Assembly (NCBI RefSeq): GCF_900091445.1
Contig: NZ_LT607733.1
Span: forward strand, 2,001,501 to 2,065,500
Reading direction: 5' to 3'
DNA: 64,000 bases
Source: Micromonospora echinofusca
GTDB taxonomy: Bacteria; Actinomycetota; Actinomycetes; Mycobacteriales; Micromonosporaceae
Shown: one piece after another, positions 1 through 10,410 of the stretch
Layout of the letters: each line of letters begins with the position of its first letter
Position numbering within the stretch: position 1 is the stretch's first letter
The notes under the pieces: model-generated
The model's input: only the letters and a program-made list of their open reading frames with translations
The model's database searches: none
Told to the model about the DNA's origin: nothing
Made by a program: the position numbers and the translations under genes

Positions 1-115
1 CGCTTCACCGCATGGCCTTGCGGCGGCCGACGGACAGCAAATGATCACATCGTGCGATGGCTTCGTCGCACTGTGCGGGTAGCCTGACGCCGGCCGAGCG
101 AACCCGAGAGGGAAG

Positions 116-1567
116 ATGCCCGTGGAGTACGACGAAATCGATTGGTTGCGCCGCCAGGACCCTGCATGGCGGCTGCTCCGTGCCGACCATGCACCGCTGG
201 TGCTGCGGTTCCTCGGCCAGGTGTTCGTCGACGACAACGTCAGGTCAATCTCGGGGGATCGGCTCGCTGAGCGTCTCGACGACCTGCTGTTCGCGCTGAA
301 TGACCAGTACGGCGAGGGGACGTTCCCGAAGAGCGCCCGTGCCTACCTCGGTGACTGGGTAGACGCGGGCTGGCTACGCCGGTACTACCCGCCGGACTCC
401 GACGAGGTTCACTTCGACGCGACCCCGGCCGTGGAACGCGCGCTGGCATGGGTACGCAGCCTGCAGGCACGCGAATTCGTGGGAACAGAGTCCCGCCTCA
501 ACATCGCCGTGGACCTGCTACGGCAGATGGCCTTCGGCGCGGAGACCGACCCTGACGCACGCCTTGAGGTTCTGCAGCGACGCCGTGCGGAGGTCGACGC
601 GGAGATTACTCGGGTCCGCGCCGGTGACTTCACCGTGCTTGATGACGCCGCCCAGCGCGACCGCTATCAGCAGTTCGTGGCGACGGCGCGGAGCCTGCTC
701 GGGGATCTGCGCGAGGTGGAGGACAACTTTCGGGCCCTCGATCGGCGGGTGCGTGAGCGGATCGCGGCGTGGCAGGGATCCAAGGGCGAACTGCTCGATG
801 AGATCGTCGGTAGTCGGCAGGCCATTTCCGGGTCCGATCAGGGCCGCAGCTTCGACGCGTTTTACGACTTCCTGCTCTCGCTACGCCGCCAGGAGGAGTT
901 CAGCGATCTGCTGGAACGGGTGCAGGCCCTCGACGCCATCGGCCATGCAGACCCTCGAATGAACCGAGTGCAGTACGACTGGCTGGAGGCAGCCGGCCGG
1001 ACACAAGCCACCGTGCGACTGTTGTCGGAGCAGCTTCGTCGGTTCCTTGACGATCAGGCGTGGCTGGAAAACCGCCGGGTTATGGACGTTCTCCGCAGCA
1101 TTGAGGCACGCGCACTCGCTCTACGAGATGCGGACACGTCTGGAGTGAGGGCGTCACTGGACGACACTCGGGTCGAGGTCGTGCTGCCAATGGAGCGACC
1201 GCTGTACCAACCCCGTGCTCGGCACGCCGTCAACAGCACCAGCACCGCCGACCCTGAAGTCGAGGTTGACATGTCAGCGCTGTTCCAGCAGGTGTATGTC
1301 GACCCCGCGCGTCTGGTCGCGGCAGTGTGCGACGTGCTTCGCGGAGCATCGCAGGCGTCGCTGCGGGACGTCATCGGCGCTCACCCACCGACTGAAGGGC
1401 TCGCCGAGCTGGTGGGCTACCTGTCCCTGAATGACGCCTCGTTCGAGGTGGTGTTCAACGAGTCACGCCGCGAGTCGATCACCTGGACCGATTCCGAGGG
1501 CAACCGCCGTACCGTCACCACCCCGGCGGTGACGTTCGTCCGGGCGGGGGAGGGGAGTGGCCAATGA
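116..1567 (+). CDS. jetA: Wadjet defence protein JetA (DUF3375, kleisin-like)
   Basis: 483 aa. JetA is the kleisin-like subunit of the Wadjet complex, an SMC-type machine that recognises and destroys small circular DNA such as plasmids. The protein has the DUF3375 pattern: an N-terminal winged-helix-like segment, a helical, coiled-coil-prone middle (many Arg/Glu, roughly residues 150-330), and a C-terminal segment ending near residue 480. The assignment rests mainly on gene order, since the next three genes are JetB, JetC and JetD. The ATG at 116 follows a GAGGGA ribosome site. The stop overlaps the start of jetB by 4 nt, so translation is probably coupled. Length is normal for the family; no damage is seen. 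Confidence 0.9.
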   Translation: MPVEYDEIDWLRRQDPAWRLLRADHAPLVLRFLGQVFVDDNVRSISGDRLAERLDDLLFALNDQYGEGTFPKSARAYLGDWVDAGWLRRYYPPDSDEVHFDATPAVERALAWVRSLQAREFVGTESRLNIAVDLLRQMAFGAETDPDARLEVLQRRRAEVDAEITRVRAGDFTVLDDAAQRDRYQQFVATARSLLGDLREVEDNFRALDRRVRERIAAWQGSKGELLDEIVGSRQAISGSDQGRSFDAFYDFLLSLRRQEEFSDLLERVQALDAIGHADPRMNRVQYDWLEAAGRTQATVRLLSEQLRRFLDDQAWLENRRVMDVLRSIEARALALRDADTSGVRASLDDTRVEVVLPMERPLYQPRARHAVNSTSTADPEVEVDMSALFQQVYVDPARLVAAVCDVLRGASQASLRDVIGAHPPTEGLAELVGYLSLNDASFEVVFNESRRESITWTDSEGNRRTVTTPAVTFVRAGEGSGQ

Positions 1568-2169
1568 CCGTGCCGGATACACGTAGTGAGCCGTCGCTGT
1601 CCGTGGCGGTAACGCAGCTCATGAAGGGTGTGGTCTACCGAGACACTCATGCGGCGGCGTGGCAGCATTTGGCGGCGCTGCAGCCCCAAGTCCGTGATTA
1701 CGTCGCTGTGCTCGGGTTGGTCGTCGTCATCGACGAGTCTGAGGGATACGCCTATCTGAAATCCCGGCCGGAGGATCCCGATCTCCCGCCTGTGCCGCGG
1801 CTGGTGCCGCGTCGGTCCCTGTCGTTCCACGTCAGCCTGTTGCTCGCCCTACTGCGCCGCAAGCTGGCCGAGGCCGATGCCAGTGGTGCGGATCCCCGGC
1901 TCGTGCTGACCCGCCGCCAGATCATCGACATGCTGACGGTATTCATGCCTCCTGGCGCCAACGACGCCCGCCTGGTCGACCAGATCGACGCTCACCTGAC
2001 GAAGGTCGTCGAGCTGGGATTCCTACGCCGGACGAAGGACAAGGAACCCAGCTTCGAGGTGCGCCGCATCCTCAAGGCGTTCGTCGATGCCCAGTGGCTG
2101 GCGGACTTCGACTCCCGCCTTGCGGAGTACGCCGCCGAACTCACCGAAGGCGAGGAAGACGCCGCATGA
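1564..2169 (+). CDS. jetB: Wadjet defence protein JetB (DUF4194, KITE-like)
   Basis: 201 aa. JetB is the small KITE-type winged-helix subunit that sits between the JetA kleisin and the JetC ATPase. The sequence is a compact, charged helical protein with a [21 protein letters not shown] stretch and an acidic C-terminal tail, which matches DUF4194 in size and position. It starts at ATG 1564 inside the end of jetA (ATGA overlap). Its own stop overlaps the ATG of jetC in the same way, so jetA, jetB and jetC are one translationally coupled unit. Identification depends partly on context. Confidence 0.88.
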   Translation: MTVPDTRSEPSLSVAVTQLMKGVVYRDTHAAAWQHLAALQPQVRDYVAVLGLVVVIDESEGYAYLKSRPEDPDLPPVPRLVPRRSLSFHVSLLLALLRRKLAEADASGADPRLVLTRRQIIDMLTVFMPPGANDARLVDQIDAHLTKVVELGFLRRTKDKEPSFEVRRILKAFVDAQWLADFDSRLAEYAAELTEGEEDAA

Positions 2170-5100
2170 CCCGCCACGGCTACCGCCTGCACCGGTTGGA
2201 AGTCCGCAACTGGGGCACCTTTGATCAGCGGGTCTGGACCTTCCACCTCGACGGAGCCGACAGCCTCCTCACCGGCGACATCGGCTCCGGCAAGTCCACC
2301 CTTGTCGACGCAGTAACGACGCTGCTGCTACCCGCCAACAAGATCTCTTACAACAAGGCGGCCGGAGCGGAGACCCGCGAGCGGTCGCTGCGCTCCTACG
2401 TTCTCGGCTACTACAAATCCGAGAGCAATGACGCCACCGGCACCTCCAAGCCGGTCGGATTGCGCAGCGGCAGTTGCTTCTCGGTGATCCTCGGCGTCTT
2501 CGCTGACGAGACGCAAGGAACGACAGTCACCCTCGCCCAAGTGTTCTGGCTCAACGACGCCAACACCGGCCAACCCGAGCGCTTCTACGTCACCGCCGGC
2601 ACCTCCCTGTCGATCAGCGAAGACTTCCTCGACTTCGGCACGGAGATCTCCCAACTACGTCGACGGCTACGCCAACGCGGAGCCAAGATCGCCGATCACT
2701 TCCCCGAGTACGGCCAAGACTTCCGCCGGAGACTCGGCATCGCCTCCGAGCAGGCAATGGACCTGTTCCACCAGACCGTATCGATGAAGGCAGTCGGCAA
2801 CCTCAACGACTTCGTCCGCAGCCACATGCTCGAACCCTTCGACGCCGCATCGGTGATCCGCCAGCTCATCGACCACTTCGACGACCTCAACCGAGCTCAT
2901 GACGCGGTCCTTCGCGCCCGAGAACAGATCGCCGGGCTCACCCCGATACTCGCGGCCTGCGACGCGCACGACCAGCACGGCCAAACGCTGCAAACCCTCG
3001 ACGCACAATGCGCCGCCCTGCCGCACCTCGTCGCCCGCCGCAGCGCCGACCTCCTTGACGCACAGATCACGAACCTGACCGACCAGCTCACCACAAACCG
3101 GACACTGCTCGGTCGGGTCGACGGGGAAATCGGAGCCCTGGAAGAAGCACACCGTCGCGCCGACCTCGCACGAGAGGGCCTCGGCGGCGGACGCATCAGG
3201 GAACTCGAGCGCCAAATCAAAGAACTCTCCGCAACCCGCGACCTACGCAGGGGCCGCATGACAGGCCTGAACGCCCTGCTCGACGCAGTCGGACTCGCCC
3301 GCGTCGCCGACGCCACCACCTTCGCGAACCGCCAGATGGCAGTCGCCGAGGAAATCCAGCGATACGACATCGCGATCGCCGACCTTCACACCGCCGCCAC
3401 CGACGCAGGTGTCCATGTCCGTGACCTGGAAAAGGACGCAGCCGAGATCAACGCCGAGCTGCGCAGCCTCAGCGGCCGACCGAGCAACATCCCACGCCAC
3501 AACCTCGCCCTGCGGCAACGACTGTGCGCTGGCCTCGACCTACCCGAAACCGAACTCCCCTTCGTCGGCGAACTCGTCCAAGTCCGCGCCGAACATGCCG
3601 AGTGGGAAGGCGCCGGCGAACGCGTCCTACGAGGCTTCGCGCTGTCGCTGCTCGTCCCCGACGAGCACTACCGGGCAGTTGCCGACTGGGTCGACGGACA
3701 CCATCTGGACGGCCGACTCGTCTACTACCGGGTACCAGCCGCCGTGCCCAAGACCGTCGAGACGCCGCAGCTCAACGCCGGCCTCCAACTGTTTGACACC
3801 CTCGACCTCAAAGACTCACCGTTCACCCCGTGGCTGCAACGGGAACTTCGGCACCGCGCGGCACACCAATGCGTCACCACCATGGTCGACTTCCGACGCG
3901 CTCCCAAGGCGATCACCCGCACCGGCCAGCTCAAGGACCCCAACGGGCGCCACGAGAAAGACGACCGCAGACGCATCGACGACCGCAGCCAATACGTCCT
4001 TGGCTGGTCCAACGAGTCGAAGATCCACGCCCTCGTCGAACAGGGCCAACGAATCGACCGACTCCTAGACGCTGCCCGCAAGACCGAAAGGGAGCTCGCC
4101 AGCAAGATCAAAGCCCGAAGCCAGCGGCTGGGCGAACTCCACAAGATCACTGTCTACCAGGACTTCGCCGACCTCGACTGGGAAGCAGCCACCCACACGA
4201 TAGAACGCCTGCAGGACGAGAAACGTCGCATCGAGTCCGGCACCCAAGGTATCGCCGAACTCACCGCCGAACTGGACCGCCTCACGCAACTGCTGCAGGC
4301 CGCGAGACACCGTCGTGACGAGCACAGCAACAAGATCGCCATCACCGAGAACGCGTTGAAAGCAGCCGAGTCTCGCCGCCAAGAGGCCGACGAGCTTCTC
4401 GACGCCCCACGTCATCAAGTGGCAAGTGCCCACTTCCCGCAGCTCATGACGCTCATCCCGGCCCAACCGGCCACGCCCGAGGGCTGGGACCGCCTCCGCG
4501 AATCACTCATGGCGACACTCGCGCGCCAGCGGGACGACACCATCAAGAAGCAGAACCAGGAGAGCAACAAGGCGGTCAGCCTGATGGCGGCCTTCCGCAG
4601 CACCTACCCCCTGGAGACCGCCGAGATGGACGCCTCGCTCGCGGCCGCCGCCGAGTACCGCACCATGCACCAGCGCCTCATCCACGATGACCTACCTCGC
4701 TTCGAAGCCGAGTTCAAGACCTACCTCAACACCAACGCCATCCGCGACATCGCTACCTTCCACTCCCAGCTGCGCCAACAGGCCGCCCTCATCAAGAACC
4801 GCATCGCTACGATCAACGAATCCCTCGTCGGGATCGACTACAACCCAGGCCGCTACATCCGGCTCGACGGCAATCCGAGCCCGAACGTGGAGGTCCGCGA
4901 GTTCCGAACCGAGCTGCGCGCCTGCACGGACGACGCCCTCGGCCACGATGACTCCGAGCAATACTCGGAACGCAAATTCCTCCAGGTCAAAGCGCTCATC
5001 GAGCGCTTCCGCGGCCGGGAAGGCCAGACAGAGACCGACCGCGCCTGGACCAGACGCGTCACCGACGTCCGCAACTGGTTCACCTTCACAGCCACCGAGC

Positions 5101-5504
5101 GCTGGCGAGACGACGACACCGAATACGAGACCTACGCCGACTCCGGAGGCAAGTCCGGAGGGCAGAAAGAGAAGCTCGCCTACACCATCCTCGCCGCGTC
5201 CCTCGCCTACCAGTTCCGTCTCGACGCCGAGACCACCGGCACATTCCGGTTCGTCGTCATCGACGAAGCCTTCGGCCGCGGCTCCGACGACTCCACCCGC
5301 TTCGCCCTCGCCCTGTTCCAGCGTCTCGGCCTGCAACTGCTGATCGTCACACCCCTGCAGAAGATCCACGTCATCGAGCCATACGTATCCGCAGTCGGCT
5401 TCGTCGACAACCCCACCGACAACTTCTCCCGCCTGCAGACCCTGACCATCGACGAATACCACCGCCGGCGACAGGCCCACACCGGCGCCGACCCGGAGGC
5501 ATAA
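2166..5504 (+). CDS. jetC: Wadjet defence ATPase JetC (SMC/SbcC-like)
   Basis: 1112 aa. JetC is the SMC-like motor of Wadjet: ATP hydrolysis drives loop extrusion on DNA so that JetD can cleave small circles. The Walker A motif GDIGSGKS lies at residues 37-44. Long coiled-coil arms rich in Glu, Arg, Ala and Leu fill the middle. Near the C-terminus a signature-like [11 protein letters not shown] segment is followed by a Walker B strand [10 protein letters not shown] and a conserved [10 protein letters not shown] strand. The start was moved to ATG 2166 because it overlaps the jetB stop (ATGA); the open frame extends further upstream but only inside jetB. Full length, no disruption. Confidence 0.95.
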   Translation: MTRHGYRLHRLEVRNWGTFDQRVWTFHLDGADSLLTGDIGSGKSTLVDAVTTLLLPANKISYNKAAGAETRERSLRSYVLGYYKSESNDATGTSKPVGLRSGSCFSVILGVFADETQGTTVTLAQVFWLNDANTGQPERFYVTAGTSLSISEDFLDFGTEISQLRRRLRQRGAKIADHFPEYGQDFRRRLGIASEQAMDLFHQTVSMKAVGNLNDFVRSHMLEPFDAASVIRQLIDHFDDLNRAHDAVLRAREQIAGLTPILAACDAHDQHGQTLQTLDAQCAALPHLVARRSADLLDAQITNLTDQLTTNRTLLGRVDGEIGALEEAHRRADLAREGLGGGRIRELERQIKELSATRDLRRGRMTGLNALLDAVGLARVADATTFANRQMAVAEEIQRYDIAIADLHTAATDAGVHVRDLEKDAAEINAELRSLSGRPSNIPRHNLALRQRLCAGLDLPETELPFVGELVQVRAEHAEWEGAGERVLRGFALSLLVPDEHYRAVADWVDGHHLDGRLVYYRVPAAVPKTVETPQLNAGLQLFDTLDLKDSPFTPWLQRELRHRAAHQCVTTMVDFRRAPKAITRTGQLKDPNGRHEKDDRRRIDDRSQYVLGWSNESKIHALVEQGQRIDRLLDAARKTERELASKIKARSQRLGELHKITVYQDFADLDWEAATHTIERLQDEKRRIESGTQGIAELTAELDRLTQLLQAARHRRDEHSNKIAITENALKAAESRRQEADELLDAPRHQVASAHFPQLMTLIPAQPATPEGWDRLRESLMATLARQRDDTIKKQNQESNKAVSLMAAFRSTYPLETAEMDASLAAAAEYRTMHQRLIHDDLPRFEAEFKTYLNTNAIRDIATFHSQLRQQAALIKNRIATINESLVGIDYNPGRYIRLDGNPSPNVEVREFRTELRACTDDALGHDDSEQYSERKFLQVKALIERFRGREGQTETDRAWTRRVTDVRNWFTFTATERWRDDDTEYETYADSGGKSGGQKEKLAYTILAASLAYQFRLDAETTGTFRFVVIDEAFGRGSDDSTRFALALFQRLGLQLLIVTPLQKIHVIEPYVSAVGFVDNPTDNFSRLQTLTIDEYHRRRQAHTGADPEA

Positions 5505-5506
5505 CT

Positions 5507-6706
5507 ATGCCGCGCAGCCGCAGCAGCCAACGAGCCTCATGGACCACCATCGAGGACGCCATCGCCGTCTTGCGACGCCGCTGGGAACGCGGCGACTTCC
5601 TCCGCGACGTTGCCCAAGGCACACCGCCAACACCGGTCGCCGTGCTGCTGAAAGGACCGACCGCCGGGGAAACCGCCGACAACTTCGGGGATGTCCAACA
5701 GTGGGCCACCCGCTGGCGCGAAGTCGACGGCCGATCCGTGCGTGTCGAGTACCGCAGCGTAGGCGGCCGGCTCATCGGTACCAACCAGCTCCCACACAAG
5801 GCATGGATAGACACCCCAGACCTCCTCTGGCGAACGCTCGGCGTCCAGGCCCAGGTCGACCGCTATCAAACCCTCCTCGACCTAACCCGCACCGTCTCAC
5901 CCCCGATAGCCGCGTGGGCCGCCGAGCGCCCAATGAAGCTCCTCACCCACGAACAGGACTGGATTCGCCTGCTCGACACGGTCGCGTGGATCGACCATCA
6001 CGCCGATCCCGCCACCTATCTGCGGCAGATCGACGTCCGCGACGTCGACACCAAGTTCGTCGAGACCCGCCGCAGCATCCTCGCCGAGCTACTCGACCGA
6101 CACCTCCCCGCTGATCGAGTCAACGTCGCTCACCCGCCGTCAGCCTTCGCTGAACGTTACGGACTACGACCCAAGCCTCTGCTCGTTCGAATCCGCTTCC
6201 TCGACAACCACCACCGCCCCGTGCCGTACAGCGACCTCACGGTCCGCGTGAGCGAACTGGCTACCACACCCCTGCCTGTGGCGACCGTCTATGTCGTCGA
6301 GAACGAAACCACCTTCCTCGCCTTTCCGCCTATCCACGACGCTGCCGTGATCTTGGGCGGCGGCTACGCCGTCGCGAAACTTGAGCCCCTGACATGGCTC
6401 CGCGACCGCGACCTCGTCTACTGGGGCGACATCGACACGCACGGCTTCGCCATTCTCGATCGACTCCGCGCCGCCTTCTCACACACACGCTCAACTCTCA
6501 TGGACCGCGAGACCCTGCTCGCCCACCGCGCACACTGGGGTCGCGAACCGACCCCCACCCGCCGATCACTTCCGCAGCTTACGGAACAAGAGCGGGCACT
6601 TGTTGACGACCTCGTCAATGACACATTCGCTCCGTCTCTTCGGCTAGAGCAGGAACACATCCGGTATACAGTGATAAGCGATGCCCTCAAGGCTTCGGCC
6701 GATTGA
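5507..6706 (+). CDS. jetD: Wadjet nuclease JetD (DUF3322/DUF2220, Toprim-like)
   Basis: 399 aa. JetD is the Toprim-like nuclease that cuts the plasmid once the JetABC motor has engaged it. The N-terminal half fits DUF3322. The C-terminal half (DUF2220) carries the expected acidic residues: a Glu in VVENETTFL and a DxD in YWGDIDTHGFAIL, the metal-binding set of a Toprim fold. The ATG at 5507 is 2 nt after the jetC stop, so it is the last gene of the operon. The order A-B-C-D is that of type I Wadjet. No truncation is seen. Confidence 0.92.
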   Translation: MPRSRSSQRASWTTIEDAIAVLRRRWERGDFLRDVAQGTPPTPVAVLLKGPTAGETADNFGDVQQWATRWREVDGRSVRVEYRSVGGRLIGTNQLPHKAWIDTPDLLWRTLGVQAQVDRYQTLLDLTRTVSPPIAAWAAERPMKLLTHEQDWIRLLDTVAWIDHHADPATYLRQIDVRDVDTKFVETRRSILAELLDRHLPADRVNVAHPPSAFAERYGLRPKPLLVRIRFLDNHHRPVPYSDLTVRVSELATTPLPVATVYVVENETTFLAFPPIHDAAVILGGGYAVAKLEPLTWLRDRDLVYWGDIDTHGFAILDRLRAAFSHTRSTLMDRETLLAHRAHWGREPTPTRRSLPQLTEQERALVDDLVNDTFAPSLRLEQEHIRYTVISDALKASAD

Positions 6707-7180
6707 CGTCCGGACAGTTCCCGGGTCTCGGGAGCCTCCTGCCCGGTGCGGCCGAGAAAGAGTTCAATCTTGACTGGGGGCGCTTCCGTCGTTCGCTACT
6801 GTCGGCGGCAGTAAGTCAGCAGCCCTGAGGGCCAGCCGTTCACCGGCGGGGCAGGCCTTGTTGGCCCGCCCTGGCGCCCCAGGCTTCGGCGCGCTTCTGA
6901 TCCTGCTCACCACCCAGAGTGTCGCCCAACCGGCGGCACCACGACAGGCCGAGCCGCTGGCCGAGCCCAACGACTCCATAGCCCCTCCGCCATGGCCTCA
7001 CCGCCGCGCCGTCCCTGTTGCTACCGCGTGAACTCAAGCACTTGGCGGCGGCCCAATTCTCCCTGCCGAGACTGGCTACGTTGCTGTCCTCTCTGCAGGC
7101 GCATTGAGTCGGCTTCCTTGGGTAGTTAATGAATGCTCATAGGCAGCTTGCGCGTGTAGTGTTTACGCATCGTGAAGTGC
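6707..7180. other. Gap between Wadjet and the recombinase: no gene recognised
   Basis: About 470 bp. Short open frames on both strands have no recognisable product, and no clear terminator hairpin is visible after jetD. The last 40 bases run into the tRNA-3'-end-like block at 7181. Confidence 0.5.
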
Positions 7181-7255
7181 TAGGATTAACGCATGAGCAC
7201 CCGTTTGTATAACGGATGCTACGCGTGGGGGTTCATTTCCCCCTCTCGGACACAT
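7181..7255. repeat. tRNA-Leu 3'-end-like block, copy 1 (candidate attachment site)
   Basis: The block opens with TAGGATTA and GCATGAGCACCC (7191-7202), continues through an imperfect hairpin (GCACCCGTT... AACGGATGC), and ends with a T-arm-like stem-loop: GGGGG at 7227, loop TTCATTT, CCCCC at 7239. The tail CTCGGACACAT (7245-7255) resembles an actinobacterial tRNA-Leu acceptor end. No 5' half of a tRNA is present. A second copy with the same order and spacing is at 14745-14818. On the minus strand the recombinase-type frame reads into it as CPRGGNEPP, the pattern produced when a gene end runs across a tRNA 3' end. Confidence 0.55.
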
Positions 7256-7271
7256 CATTACCACATATCGA

Positions 7272-8677
7272 TCATGGGTCGAGCGAGTTGACCTGCACGG
7301 ATGCTTCTGTAGTCGGTGTGCAGCGCTCCTGATCGCAGACGATGGTGATCTTGTTTCTCTGCAGGAGCACGACCAGGTCGTGTGGGCTCTGGGGGTCGCT
7401 GGCGAGGTTGGGATGACCGGCGAGTCTTGTGATGATGTGGTCTTCCCTGAGGTAGAGGATCTTGCGCTGGCGGTTGGTGGGCTGTTGGGTGCTGGTGTGG
7501 CCGTGGCGGCATCGGTAGCCGGGGCGTTGATTGATCCAGTGGGATTCCATTTTTCGGCCGCATGGTCCGCAGCGCAGTAGTCCGGTGAACAGGTAGCGGC
7601 GGGTGGTGCCGTCGTGGGCGCTCCGGTGGGAGCGGACGGCCTGGACGGCGACGAAGTCCTGTTCGCTGACCAGCGCGGTGTGGGCCCGTTGTTTGGAGAC
7701 CACCCAGTCTGCGGTCGGGTTCTTTCGGATGGGTTCTCGCTCCGGGCGGCTGGCGTCGGTGTCGGTGTGCGCGGGTTGCCGGTTCCAGACCTGCCGGCCG
7801 GTGTAGCGGGGGTTGCTGAGTATCGCCGCGACCGTTCGTAGGGTCCACCGGTCGCCTCTGCGGTGGGGATTGCGGTCGGGGTCGATGCCCGACGGGCAGG
7901 GTATGCCGGCGTTGTTGAGGGCACGCGCGATGCTGGCGAGACTCCGGCCATCCAGGCGTTGGGCGAACATACACCGGACGTGTCCGGCCGTGGCCGGATC
8001 CAGTTCGAGGCGCCGAAGCCGGCGACCCCAGCGGGCGTGCGCGGCGTTCGGATGAGGGCCGGCGTCAACGAGTCGGTAGCCGTAGGGCGGCCGGCCACCG
8101 AGATACCGTCCCTGCTCCCGGGCTTGGGCCCGCATCGCCGTGACGACCCGGAACCGGGCGCGCTGCACCTCACGTTTCGACTGGGCGCCCAGCATCATGA
8201 TCAGCGCTTGGTGGGTCGGGTTGTGGTGATCGACGGGCCCGTCCGTCTCGGGCAGCCACAGCTGAACACCGTGCTGTTCGAGCACGGGTGCCAGGTGCTG
8301 CAGTTGGTTAGCGGAGAACGCCCGTTCGTACTCGCCGACCACGATTGCGTCGAACCCGCGATCTGGGTCGTTGAGCGCGGTCAGCAGGGCGGCGGCCTGC
8401 GGGCGCTGCCGCCAGCTGCGGCGGCGGGAGCAGCCGACGTCGAAGTACTCGGCGACGATCAGCCCGTGAGCGGCGACGAGCTCGTGGCGCAGTCCCGCTG
8501 CCAGTGCCGGGAGGTAACCCGGTCCTGGTGCTCGACGGTCGACATCCGGCCATAGAACGCAAACCGCAGACCACCGCGCCGTCGTGCAGGCGGTGGTGCG
8601 CTGGCTTGCGGCTGGCTGTTGAGCCATCGGCTCAGGGGATCTTCGACATCTTCACTCTGGTTCTCCCACACGCTCAC
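7272..8677 (-). pseudogene. Large serine recombinase, broken by a frameshift
   Basis: Residues of a serine site-specific recombinase. The catalytic N-terminus (FAFYGRMSTVEHQDRVTSRHW, carrying the active-site Ser) is in one minus-strand frame down to about 8490. The rest is in another frame: LNDPDRGFDAIVVGEYERAF, the recombinase domain (GGRPPYGYRL, NPRYTGRQVWNR) and a zinc ribbon (LLRCGPCGRKM with a later CRHGH). Joining them needs a one-base insertion or two-base deletion near 8484-8495, within GCGCCACGAG. A GTG at 8671 or 8677 after AGGAAGG is the likely start. Unless there is programmed frameshifting or a sequencing error, the enzyme is inactive. It may once have mobilised the island that ends at the 7181 block. 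Confidence 0.85.
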
Positions 8678-8731
8678 CTTCCTACGAGGAATCCTCGCGC
8701 TCGGGTCGGACAGGAAGTCCGCCTGCACTGG

Positions 8732-8812
8732 CTGGACAGGGACTCCGTCGACGAAGCGTCGCCGGACGTGTTGCAGGCGATGGTGAAGGCGCTCGCGCAG
8801 GCGGTGATGTCG
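8732..8812 (+). pseudogene. IS256-family transposase fragment
   Basis: The plus-strand translation contains EASPDVLQAMVKALAQAVMS. This matches the N-terminal region of the intact transposase at 18641 (GASPDVLQAMIKTFAQAVMS). Nothing else of the transposase is visible on either side. The stretch 8935-9005, read on the minus strand, also resembles the left end of the intact element (shared GATGGGCGT and TTGCGTAGAT). This is debris of an older IS256-type insertion lying against the recombinase start. Confidence 0.7.
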
Positions 8813-9267
8813 CACCTGTGGCCCTTCCGTCGCGCCACCCTTGTTCGACGCCTTGGTCGATGGGGCTGTGGGGGAGAGCAAACGACAGCGCGAGGAAGGC
8901 AACCAGCCTGCGTGACCGCATCCGGCGGCCGTCTGGAAGGCCCGACGCGACGGCTGTTCCTATCTACGCAAAACGCCCATCGTACGCAGGTGTCGTAGAC
9001 CATGCTCATGGATGCGAAACTTGTGGTCGGGGTGGAATATCGCTTGGGCGAGATGCTTGGCCCCGGCGATCCAACCGGGCCCCCGCCGTCACGTTGTCCA
9101 GGGCCCGGGCGCCTCGTCCAACGACGTCCACCGAGCGAGTGATCCGATACGCCTCATCATGGCTCTGTCGGGTCAGACGCGGGGATCCCCTCGCTCGCGT
9201 GCCAGCTGCTCTCTCTGCCCTCTCTAGTTATCTTTGCGCTTCAGCCGCAGTGTGCGAGAATCGCACT

Positions 9268-10410
9268 GTGGCTGACATCGACGCACAGACGTTAGGCGAG
9301 CGCATCCGAGATGCCCGCAAGCGTGCGGACCTGAGCCAAGAAGACCTCGGACGAGCGGTTGGTCTTGAGCGCACAGTCGTGAACAAGATCGAGGGGGGCG
9401 TGCGCAAGGTCACGGCGCTCGAACTGGCGGACATTGCCGCCGCGATCGGTGTGCGCATGTCTACGTTCTTCGAGGAGCCTGTCCCAGCGCTTGTCGCGCA
9501 TCGGTCCAGCCAAGGGCTGGACACTGCGGACTCGCAAATCGATGCACTGCTTGCGAAGTTCACCAACGAGGTCGAGTTCGTCGCCTCATTGGGCGTCGAC
9601 GAGTTGGGTCTCGATGCTGCTGACGTAGTCGCTCAGGCTGACATCACGCAGCCCACGACCAATGCCGAGGCCGAGACGCTTGCTGTGAAAGCGCGCGACT
9701 TGATGGCCATTTCGGCAGAGGAGCCGATCCGCCAGCTCTCCGACTGCGTTGCCAACGTCGGGCTCCTGGCATTCTCTCGCGATGTCGGCAAGGATACCGC
9801 TGATGCCGCGACCATCTTGTTGCCTCGTGGAGGTGTCAGTCTCGTCAACAGCCACATGAAGGTTGGCCGTAGGCGGCTCGCATTGGCGCACGAACTCGGT
9901 CACTATTTAATTGCAGACGCGTACACCGTTGACTGGCGAGTTGCCGATCACTCCACTCATGCCATCCCAATGGAGTCGCGCCTCGATCGTTTCGCACGCG
10001 CGTTGCTGCTACCTACGGCCGTGATCACGCGGCTATGGCATGAGAAGGTTTCCCGTTCCGGCGAGCGCAGTGCGGCAATTCATATTGCAAGTGAGTTTCG
10101 GGTCGACATGGCCACTCTGGCAACGCGCTTGAAAGAACTGGGGCTAGCGGACAGTGAGACAGTCGCTTTGGTGCGTAAGTGTCGCACTACCCAAGCCGAC
10201 ATTGTTGAAATGAATCTGTACGTCCCTCTTGAAGAGATGGAGGGGACAACAGTCCCTCGACCATTTGCGCGTGCAGTATTGCGGCTTGTGCGCGATGAGC
10301 GAATCAGCCGCGAGCGAGCTCTTGACTTACTTCAAGGCACTTTCGACGAGGCGGATTTACCGAGCGTTCGCGAGCGCCGGACCGATGAGATCTGGAACTA
10401 TGTGTCGTGA
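9268..10410 (+). CDS. XRE-type HTH plus ImmA/IrrE metallopeptidase
   Basis: 380 aa. The N-terminus (about residues 1-65) is an XRE helix-turn-helix (GERIRDARKRADLSQEDLGRAVGLER). The C-terminal half is an ImmA/IrrE-type zinc peptidase with LALAHELGHYL, giving the HExxH zinc motif at about residues 208-212. Such proteins act as DNA-binding regulators that can be inactivated by proteolysis, and often serve as antitoxins. The GTG at 9268 was chosen because the HTH begins at once; the upstream open frame is unrelated IS debris. The stop overlaps the start of the PIN-domain gene, so the two are co-translated. Confidence 0.88.
   Translation: MADIDAQTLGERIRDARKRADLSQEDLGRAVGLERTVVNKIEGGVRKVTALELADIAAAIGVRMSTFFEEPVPALVAHRSSQGLDTADSQIDALLAKFTNEVEFVASLGVDELGLDAADVVAQADITQPTTNAEAETLAVKARDLMAISAEEPIRQLSDCVANVGLLAFSRDVGKDTADAATILLPRGGVSLVNSHMKVGRRRLALAHELGHYLIADAYTVDWRVADHSTHAIPMESRLDRFARALLLPTAVITRLWHEKVSRSGERSAAIHIASEFRVDMATLATRLKELGLADSETVALVRKCRTTQADIVEMNLYVPLEEMEGTTVPRPFARAVLRLVRDERISRERALDLLQGTFDEADLPSVRERRTDEIWNYVS

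Noticed and set aside
4692..5480. 262-aa minus-strand open frame
   Set aside because: Antisense to jetC; Gly/Val/Glu-rich composition typical of a reverse frame.
8818..9267. N-terminal extension of the XRE/ImmA gene
   Set aside because: The extra 150 codons have no domain and run through IS debris; the HTH begins at GTG 9268.
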